The notes beneath the pieces were generated by a model. That model did no database searches. It was given only the letters and a program-made list of their open reading frames with translations, and was not told where the DNA came from. Position numbers and translations under genes: made by a program. A stretch of DNA of 64,000 nt. Source: Rhodomyrtus psidioides (taxonomy: Eukaryota; Streptophyta; Magnoliopsida; Myrtales; Myrtaceae). Numbering within the stretch: position 1 is the first letter of the stretch; the number at the start of each line of letters is the position of its first letter. Shown here piece by piece: positions 56,181 through 64,000 of the stretch. The stretch is from NCBI GenBank assembly GCA_021437785.1, contig JAILYB010000090.1:1-64000 (forward strand), written 5' to 3'.

Positions 56181-57326
56181 TTAAGTTAGCCCAGATGATT
56201 TTTTCTCATAAAGAGTGACAGTTCGAGATAGACTTTTGGGTCGAATACAGTTTAGAATTACCTTATGGAGAACAACACCAATCATAGGTGAGAGACCAGA
56301 ATTAATGGTTGATGCTGCTGATCGGATTGCAGAGTGGTTAGGAGAAATTGCTCTGAACACATCATTATCGGAAATGAGAATTTGAGTGAAAATGTACTGC
56401 TCACATTTTAGAATTGATGCTAGTTCTATGACACTCAAGGTGTAAACTCTGTCAAATAGAGAAAACTGAATGTTGTCTCTATCAGACATACAAAAATTTG
56501 AATAGAAGTAAGAAGTAAGATGAGGATAGCAATGGCTTTGTAAAGCGCACAAAGTTTTGAGATGTGAATCATTAAGGAGAATGTGAATATTCAAACCAGC
56601 TCTTTCTAGGGAATCAATTTCAACAGGTCTGTTATGCATTGAAGACCTATTGATTAATAGCTTGTACATATCATGGTGATCCTTCAATCTGAACAATCTA
56701 TCATTGTAACCTCTGACGCTAAGGAATCTCATTTGCATTCTCTCAAATTTCTCATAGACTTTCTCGTCATCTTCTGCATCATTTCTCTTTTCATCAGTAG
56801 TATCCATTTTTGTTACTCTAGCAGAAATTTCTCCAACTTTCATTTTTCCTTTTCCCGCCTTCCGCATAATTTTATCGGCACTTCTAGCTAAATCACTTGC
56901 TACCCTGCATTTTTTTTCAATTAGCAACTCATCACAGATCTTTAAGTCGACTTCATTTGAGAGTCCGTTCTCTCTTATCAGGGTATTTATCAGTTCTTCA
57001 TTCTTTCCTTGAGCTCTCATACTGCGAATAGTAAGAGTAATGTTCATAGCTAGATATATTCTTTTCTCTTTCGTAGGAATAGAAGTTTCTGAAGATACAT
57101 TGGCAAAGAGAGAATGTAGGAGTTCATGTCTCTTCTTGATGTCTCTCTCAATATCTTTGTGTGATTGATTAAAGGTGATTGGTTCCGTATGTTCTTGACT
57201 TTTCACATCCAATCTTGAGATCTCAGGAGGATTCGAGGTGTTGATTTCAGCCCTAGAGTTGGGTGAGATAAATCTGCTGGTCTCGTCGGAGGAGTTTCTT
57301 GATGAGGGTTGCTCTTTGGAGGCCAT
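56181..57326 (-). CDS. Third ORF of element B, N-terminal 381 codons intact
   Basis: The ORF is open from the ATG at 57326 to a frameshift near 56190, and homology continues in another frame to 55820. It supplies the N-terminal part lost in element A: HTEPITFNQSHKDIERDIKK, HELLHSLFANVSSETS and EKRIYLAMNITLTIRSMRAQ, then the conserved core with SVRGYNDRLFRLKDHHDMYK and FDRVYTLSVIELASILKCEQ. The family is the extra ORF after pol in SIRE-type elements; the biochemical function is unknown. No signal peptide is seen at the N-terminus, so a secreted envelope role is doubtful here. Confidence 0.7.
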   Translation of the reverse strand: MASKEQPSSRNSSDETSRFISPNSRAEINTSNPPEISRLDVKSQEHTEPITFNQSHKDIERDIKKRHELLHSLFANVSSETSIPTKEKRIYLAMNITLTIRSMRAQGKNEELINTLIRENGLSNEVDLKICDELLIEKKCRVASDLARSADKIMRKAGKGKMKVGEISARVTKMDTTDEKRNDAEDDEKVYEKFERMQMRFLSVRGYNDRLFRLKDHHDMYKLLINRSSMHNRPVEIDSLERAGLNIHILLNDSHLKTLCALQSHCYPHLTSYFYSNFCMSDRDNIQFSLFDRVYTLSVIELASILKCEQYIFTQILISDNDVFRAISPNHSAIRSAASTINSGLSPMIGVVLHKVILNCIRPKSLSRTVTLYEKKSSGLT

Positions 57327-57843
57327 TTGTCAAAGGATTGTGAAGGATTGAGTTCGGATTTGGGGTAAGTAATTGGAGAGGAAGAGCCTAGTTCAGGTTG
57401 AATTTGTTCTTGCAGAATCGTGGAAGAAGGTGACAGTTCATTTTGAGTTTTTGTCTTAATACTTTTAGAAACCGCTTTGAGGCGGATGATATTCCAAAAG
57501 AAGAAAAATTCGAAAACTGTTTTACGAATAGAGTTGAAAACTTTTGAGGAGCATGTATTTATTTAATTCAATCAACATAATCATAAAAATTTTAGAATAT
57601 TTAGAAGGATTGTGAAGATGCGTACCTTATTTGTTGCCGAAAATATAACTACTTACGCGCCCAAAATTTGAATGATCAAGCCTTTAGTCGTTCTCCACTC
57701 AGAAGATGTCATCTTTAGATGATGCCTTAAGTTCTGAGCTCCTTGTTGTTATAGAGCTTCTTCAGATGAAGCTTTGTCATCTTTTGCTTCTTCCATATAC
57801 TTCTTTAAGTTCTGAAGCAAAATCTTCCTATCTAAATAGCAGC

Positions 57844-59784
57844 TTAAACATGCATCATAGTAATACCTAATTCTTGTCTGATATATTCAAATGTGTTCTT
57901 ATCAAGTGGCTTGGTGAATATGTCAGCTAACTGATGCTTCGAATCAAAAAATTGAATGCTAATATCACCATTATGCACATGATCACAAATAAAATTATGC
58001 TTAATTTCAATATGCTTAGCTCGTGAGTGCAGGATTGGATTCTCGGTGAGATTGATTGCGCTTGTGTTGTCACATTGAATTTCCACATTGTGAGATTGAA
58101 CGCCAAAGCTCTTCAGTTGTTGCTTCATCCATAAGATTTGTGCACAGCAACTTCCTAAGGAAACATACTCAGCTTCCGTAGTGGATAGAGCTACGGTGTT
58201 CTGTTTCTTGGAGAACCAAGACACCAGCATTGATCCGAGAAGTTGACATATTCCTGAAGTACTTTTTCTGTCTAATTTACAACCTGCAAGATCAACATCT
58301 GAATATCAATATAATGTAAGATCTGAAGTCTTAGGATACCACAGTCCCAAATTAGGATAAGTTCCTATGTATTTAATAATCCTTTTGACAGCTGTAAAAT
58401 GTGATTCCTTGGGATCTTATTGGAATCTAGCACACATGCATATACTAAAGATAATGTCAGGTCTAGAAGCAGTTAAATATAGTAATGAATCGATCATGCT
58501 TCTATAGAGCTTCTGATCAATCTGTTTGCCTTGTTCATCGTTGTCTAGCTTGGATGAAGATGACATGGGCAAATCAATTTTCTTGCAATTTTCCTGATCG
58601 AACTTTTTTACCAGTTCAAAAGCATATTTCTCTTGATGTATGAAAGTGCCTTATTTGGTTTGATTAACTTGCAGTCCTAGGAAGAATGTAAGTTCTTCCA
58701 TCATGATTATCTCAAATTCATTCTGCATGATCTGAGAAAATTCCTTGCAGAGATTTTTGTTAGATGAACCAAATATAATATCATCTACATAAATCTGAAT
58801 AAGTAAAATTTCGCTACATTCCCTTTTGATAAATAAAGTTGTATCAACTTTACTTTTCTCAAAACCTTAGTTGGTAAGGAAATTACTTAACCTTTCATAC
58901 CATGCTCGTGGAGCTTGCTTGAGTCCATAGAGTGCCTTTTGAAGTATGAATACATGGTCTGGGTATTTTGGATCTTCAAAACCTGGAGGCTGATCAACAT
59001 AGACTTCCTCCTTGATATATCTATTCAGGAATGCACTTTCGACATTCATTTGATATAGTTTGAAGTCGTGATAGCAAGCATATGCGAGTAAAAGTATGAT
59101 GGACTCCAGTCTTGCTACTGGGGCATAAGTTTCATCATAGTCGATTCCCTTTTCTTGAGAGTAACCCTTGGCAACAAGCCATGCCTTGTTCCTGGTTACT
59201 TTGCCTTTATCATCCAGTTTGTTTCTGAATACCCATTTGGTTTCAACGATAGGATGATTCTTTGGTCTTGGCACCAATTCCCATACTTCATTGAGTTTGA
59301 ATTGATGTAACTGTTGTTGCATAGCTTCAATCCAGCTTTCATCTTCAAGAGTTTCTTCAATTCTTTTGGATTCAAACTCAGAAACCAGAGCAAATGCATT
59401 TATTACACTTCTTAGTTTAGATCTGGTTCTGATTCCTTCATCAATGTTTCCAATGACTTGATCGGTAGGATGACTGGATTTGTATTTACAATTTTTCTTT
59501 GACTTTTCAAGCTCATTCTCGACTGATTCTTCAGCATTTGGATCTTCAAAAGTTGCTGCTTGTTGCTTATCTTCCATGTTCTGAGAACATTCAGTTGCTT
59601 TTTCAGCCTCAAATGATAAGTTTTGCTTTTCAGATGATTGGTTCTGATCATCTGACGCTTTATTATCAGTAATGATCTTCTGGGTGATGTACTCATTTTT
59701 GAATTTCATATTCATGGATTCTTCAACTGTCTGAGAATTCTTGTTGAAGACTCGATTGGCTTTGCTTGAAGTCGAATATCCCAA
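57844..59784 (-). pseudogene. Reverse transcriptase and RNase H of element B
   Basis: RT begins in 58867-59784 (TKWVFRNKLDDKGKV, WLVAKGYSQEKGIDYDETYA, YGLKQAPRAWYERLSN), continues through stops in 58231-58866 (IYVDDIIFGSSNKNL), and ends with RNase H in 57844-58230 (LSTTEAEYVSLGSC, CDNTSAINLTENPILHSRAK, IFTKPLDKNTFEYIRQ). A stop after LTN (58867-58869) lies at the same codon as the one at 50365 in element A. Confidence 0.92.
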
Positions 59785-60622
59785 AAATACTTATTCGTCC
59801 GATCTTTCATCAAACTTACTTGGCCGATCACTTAAGTTTTTAAGAATATAACATTTACACCCAAAAAAATGAAAATGTGAAATATTTGGTTTCTTTCCTT
59901 TGTAACGCTCATAGGAGATTTTCTCAAGTAATGGTCTAAGAAAAACTCGATTTATAACATAGCAAGCAGTGGAGATAGCTTATGCCCAAAAATAAGATGA
60001 AGTTTTGCTCTCAATTAAAAGAGTTCGTGCCATTTCTTGTAAAGATCTATTCTTCATTTCAACAACTCCATTTTGTTGTGGAGTATATGGAGTTGAAAAA
60101 TTGTGTTAAAACCATTTTGATCACAAAATTCAGCAAAGTAATAATTTTTAAATTTTCCTCCATGATCTGTTTTGATGCTTGAGATAGAGTAACATTTTTC
60201 ATTTTGAACTTTTTATGAAAATGTTTCCAAGTATGAGAAATCATCACTTTTATGTGCAAAAAAGAAATTCCAAGTAAATCGAGTATAATCATCCATAATG
60301 ACTAAACAGTATCTTTTACTTCCAATACTCTAAGTTCGAGTGGGTCCGAAGACATCTATATGTGACAGCTGCAGAGCACAGTCAGTAGATACTTCATTTA
60401 CAGATTTGTAAGAATTTCTTACTTGTTTTCCTAGTTGCAAGCTTCACAATGCTTAGTCCTTTCAACCTTGGCTTCCGGGAGTCCTTTTACTAGCTTCTTT
60501 TTGGAGAGCTTTGATATTTGCTTGAGGCTTATGTGTCCCAGCTTTCTGTGCCAAACTTCTAGGTCGTCTTTAACAGATAAAAGACATTTTTCTTCCTCAG
60601 GCGTTGTATCCAGCAGGTACAT
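59785..60622 (-). pseudogene. Integrase of element B, frameshifted
   Basis: The zinc domain is readable in 60431-60622 (WHRKLGHISLKQISKLSKKK, then HCEACN). The core is broken by shifts (60059-60292 covers VMISHTWKHFHKKF and SKQIMEENLKIITLLNF). Confidence 0.8.
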
Positions 60623-60812
60623 ATTACCATGTCTTCGTCCAATAAACGAAGATTCATTGTCTTGACTTATACCCGAGCACTTATTTTCTGCAAAATAAAC
60701 TTTATATCCAATATCGCATAGTTGGCTAATGCTAATTTGAAATTCAAACCCTTAACCAATGAAACATCATGGATAAAAAGATTTCCAATCTTCACGGTTC
60801 CTTTTCCAATAA

Positions 60813-61127
60813 TCATTCCTTTGTTATTTTCTCCAAAAGAAACGTTTCCACATCGAACATCTCAATATTGGTGAATTTTGTTCCATCTCCAGTCATATGT
60901 CTGGAACACCCACTATCAAGGTACCATTTATTTTTCCTTTTCATTGGTACCTGCAATGATAAAAAAAATTCAAGTTTTCTTTGGTACCCAGATCTGTTTG
61001 GGTTCTTTGGGATTAGCAACATTTGCATATCTAAGAATATCTCGAGTTGATCTCTTGATTTTTGAACAGCAACTGCGAGAGTTTGTATTAGATCAGATAT
61101 TGCTTTTACAATGAAACTTCTATGCAT
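60813..61127 (-). pseudogene. Protease segment of element B
   Basis: Contains KNKWYLDSGCSRHMTGDGTK, the copia aspartic protease region with its DSG active site, after a linker (SRDQLEIFLDMQMLLIPKNP) shared with element A near 48180. Confidence 0.8.
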
Positions 61128-61139
61128 ATATAGGTTAAA

Positions 61140-61740
61140 TTCAGAAAACGATCACTAGTTTACTGCTGAGAAAGTTTTGAGGTACTTAAAGATGACAAAA
61201 GACTATATGCTAATTTACAGACATATTCATGACCTACAGCTAGTGGGACACTCGGATTTAGACTTTGCTAGTTGTCAGGATGATGTCAAGTTGACGACTA
61301 CATATATTTGTATGTCTAAAGAGAAATGCAGTATTATAGAAAAGTAAGAACAAAAATCTATGTCATCTTCTATTGGGAAAGCGGAGTTGTAGCATGGTTT
61401 TTTAGCTGCTATTTAAGTTAGTTGGCTCCGAAATCTCATTAAGTAGTTGACCGTATTTAATTTTGTGGATAGACCTATACAGTTGCATTATGAAAATAAC
61501 TTTGCAGTATTGTTCATTAACAACATCAGAAGTCTCAAGGGGTCTAAGTATCTGGCGGTTAAGTTTTTTTACCATAAAGATAGCAGATGAAAATGGTGAC
61601 ACTATAGTAAAGCTTATTACACAGATGATATGGCTGTAGACTCACTAACTAAAGGTTTTTTCCCTTGCATATTTAAACAACATGTCACAGGCTTAAAAAT
61701 ATCGTGAGATGCTGATATGACATATTAATTGATGGGCTAA
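61140..61740 (+). pseudogene. Relic of another copia RNase H and pol C-terminus
   Basis: The plus strand reads LVGHSDLDFASCQDDVK, then GVVAWFF, then SLTKGFFPCIFKQHVTGL, matching the order of copia RNase H motifs (GYSDSDFAGC..., VSW, TKGLPPKVFKEHV) with many stops. It differs from the SIRE-type copies, so it is a separate family. No ORF survives. Confidence 0.75.
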
Positions 61741-62023
61741 TAGCATCATGAGATACTGTTGTTTAAAGGGAGCTGTTTTTCGATATCTGCTCTAATAAAG
61801 TTCATATATGTGTTTATTACATTTTGTAACATCTAGAGATGTATCAACTCCATTGAATGCAATAAAGCATTTATGATTAAGGTGATGTTGAATACATATA
61901 TCTAAAAAAAAATCTCAAAGGCATCGTGTAAACTTTGAGTGATGGTTGTGGCATTTATTTTTAGCCAAAAGCATATGTCTTGTTACACATAAATTATAGT
62001 TAATTATAAAGGTGAGACATATG
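61741..62023. other. No gene seen; probable 3' remains of the copia relic
   Basis: Contains a purine-rich TAAAGGGAGCTG near 61766, possibly the polypurine tract, then AT-rich DNA up to the Tat/Ogre LTR border. Confidence 0.35.
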
Positions 62024-64000
62024 TGTCGCGACCCTCCCGAGTGCGCCAATGCGGGCTCTCGAGGGTTAATGGGCCGTTCGATAGCTGGCTTGATCGGACG
62101 CGGGCCTCTCCCAAGGTCCATTACCCAAATCGCAACTGCTGGATTTACGTGTTCGACCTTCAGTGTGGTCTAGTGACATGTGATGAGTGTACATGCCAAG
62201 GAGTCGCCACCAATCGTTTCGTGGAGGGTACGATCGGAAAATCCCATCGAATAGTTGGGAGTGGTCTATTCGATTCTGCGGAAACCAGAGAAGTGGGTTC
62301 GGGGACTTAGTTACGCCAACTGTCAGAGTTGACGCACTTTCGGTACCTAAGCTGAATGGTTTATCTGATCCTAGGATTTCATACAGACGAGTGGGGTACG
62401 GATCCTAAATCTAGGAGTTCATGCAGATGGGAATTATTACCCTATCAATCACAATCAATAGAAATAAGTGCGCAAATCAAGGATCCAATGTATGAGGATA
62501 AAACACATGAAATCAGCATGGTATCCCTAATGAGGCCCTATTAGCCTAGAGAAATATCAATCAAGGCTTAGGAATGATTTTGGCATGATTTGTCCATGAG
62601 GGGCAAAATCGTAATTTCGAGCAATTCCGGAAAATTCACCTCGAAAGGGTAAATCTGTCATTTTAGATGAATTGGGAAGTCAAAAGACAGAGGAAATAGG
62701 ATTGGCCATCAATCCAATCCATTTCCTATTTTTCGGGAATTTCCAAGATTTTTCTGGAATTTTCAAGTGATTTTACCCTTGGAGGGATAAAGTCGTCATT
62801 TGGACAAAGACGAGAACTGAAAATCTCAAATATTAGGGTTGGTCGTCCACCTGACTCAAACCCTAACTTCAAGCAATTTTCGGGACTTGATTGGGACAAG
62901 AAAGATAATTTTCCCATTGAGGGGTAAAATCGTCATTTCGAGAAAAGGGACGGGACTCGAAAATCTAAGCCTAAGAATTGGTCGTCTAATTGACCCTAAT
63001 TCTTACCTTGGCATTATCGGCCTTATCTAGCATGCGCAGCAGAGGCGACTTACCCCAAAAGGGTAGTATCGTCAAGTCTCGGAAGAACAGATAAGAAACC
63101 CCAAAAATAGGGTTGACCAGTTGTCTGTGGTCAATCCTCGATTTTTGGGGATTTCTGGAGTGTTTAGGATTTTTCTACAATTTTTCCACAATTTTTGGTA
63201 TTTTCTGGAATTTTCTAGTATTTTTTGGATTTTCTAAGATTTTTCTGATTTTTTTATTTATTTATTTTAATTTTTTTTATCATTTTCGGATTTTTTTATT
63301 TAAAAAATATTATTCGGGCCGGGTCGGGTGACCCGGCCCACGACCCGCGGGCGACCGGCCCGGCCCGGATCCGGACCCGCGCGACGAAACGGCACCGTTT
63401 TGGCTTCTCCCGCTCGAATTTAGGATTCCCGCCCAATCTCGATCCAACGCTCCTGATTGCGCCAAGTGTCGCGCTATAGACGGCCTGATCTAAGGCTGGG
63501 AACTGACGGTCCAGATTGAAAAGCTTGATCGAATTACGGCCGTCCGATCTAAGGGATTTTTAATTTCTAAAAATCATTTTTAATTTCCGTAGAAAAACGA
63601 GATCGCGACACGTGGCAAGATTACCACCGTCCGATCTTTTTTGTTATTCGGTTATAACAACCGATGCTGACGTGGCTGCCACGTGGGCACCACGCCAGCT
63701 CCACGTAGGCGTTGACTGGTCAACGAAAGTTGACCAGTCAACATGTTCGCCGAAGAAGACGATCGGCGCCGGCATCCTCTCGCCGGCGCCTCCTCGGAAG
63801 CCCTTATCTCCGTCTAAAGGATGCCAAATCGCACGAAACCACCGCCATTCGACTCGTACAGATCTCATCTACCACATATCAAAGCCTCGACACAGAAGAT
63901 CGACATTTGCAATACCTGCAACTCCGACCGGTGCTAATCTCCGGCGAGAGTATCGCCCTAGCCATTTCTAACGTCAAACAAGCATCTCGAATCATCAAAC
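62024..64000 (-). repeat. Tat/Ogre LTR C (minus), incomplete at window end
   Basis: Starts TGTCGCGACCC and parallels LTR A from 8459 on (shared blocks: AAGGAGTCGCCACCAATCG, GGGGACTTAGTTACGCCAAC). No primer site lies to its left, so it is the 3' LTR of a minus-strand element extending beyond 64000, or a solo LTR. It repeats the G-box and W-box cluster (63668-63742). ORFs inside are not conserved proteins. Confidence 0.85.

Larger units (their letters stand above)
55815..61130 (-). mobile_element. SIRE-type copia element B, right part
   Basis: Continues element B on the minus strand: third ORF, RNase H/RT, integrase and protease. The gag core, primer site and 5' LTR are missing; homology stops near 61060-61130 where a different copia relic on the plus strand begins. 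Confidence 0.8.

Noticed and set aside
62023..62544. ORFs shared between 8611-8892 and 62023-62544
   Set aside because: They lie in homologous LTR U5 sequence and have no coding signature.

Overview
This is plant nuclear DNA, almost certainly from a dicot. It is AT-rich intergenic sequence packed with nested LTR retrotransposons (Ty3/gypsy Tat/Ogre-type and Ty1/copia SIRE-type), CACTA transposon parts, and fragments of plant genes (reticulon, sarcosine oxidase, ARM-repeat protein) with plant splice sites. I could not fix the species. No rRNA, tRNA or bacterial genes were seen.

Layout. (1) 1-12041, minus strand: Tat/Ogre-type element 1, with its 5' LTR at 8459-12041, a tRNA-Arg primer site, a decayed gag with zinc knuckle and the Ogre-type region after gag. 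No pol is visible. It sits in an older related LTR (12042-14358). (2) 14359-22480: a mosaic of gene pieces (two reticulon exons, a CACTA-associated Transposase_24-type gene with five exons, the 5' end of a sarcosine oxidase gene, a broken ARM-repeat gene) and two palindromic arrays, the second ending in a CACTA terminus. (3) 22481-24364 and 42656-42790: the 5' part of an old gypsy element, split by the next one. (4) 24365-42650: a structurally complete 18.3-kb LTR element with 2771-bp LTRs that I see no difference between, TSD CATAC, a tRNA-Arg primer site and a polypurine tract. It has no gag or pol. (5) 42791-61130: two SIRE-type copia elements, A (plus) inserted into the third ORF of B (minus). 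(6) 61140-61740: a copia RNase H relic. (7) 62024-64000: another minus-strand Tat/Ogre LTR that runs off the window.

The central discovery candidate is the cargo of the 18.3-kb element. Where its relative carries gag, it holds two copies of a divergent two-gene module. Each module has a 243-aa probable coiled-coil protein on the minus strand and, on the plus strand, an intronless protein with an HD-ZIP class IV-like homeodomain and CxxCG zipper-loop region followed by a type-B ARR-like GARP (Myb-like) DNA-binding domain. This fusion replaces the START region expected in HD-ZIP IV proteins. The second copy has two tandem GARP domains and repeated C-terminal modules. All four ORFs are open inside otherwise decayed DNA although the paired copies have diverged strongly, which argues for retained function.

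The LTRs of this element are also unusual. They contain a copia-type promoter/LTR-end/tRNA-Met primer-site segment, a U3 array with four TAAATG-N-CATTTA dyads resembling homeodomain sites, and a U5 segment nearly complementary to the inner part of the primer tRNA-Arg. A working hypothesis is a non-autonomous retrotransposon that carries its own transcription factors and may be regulated by them. The sequence facts are direct; the regulatory link is inference.
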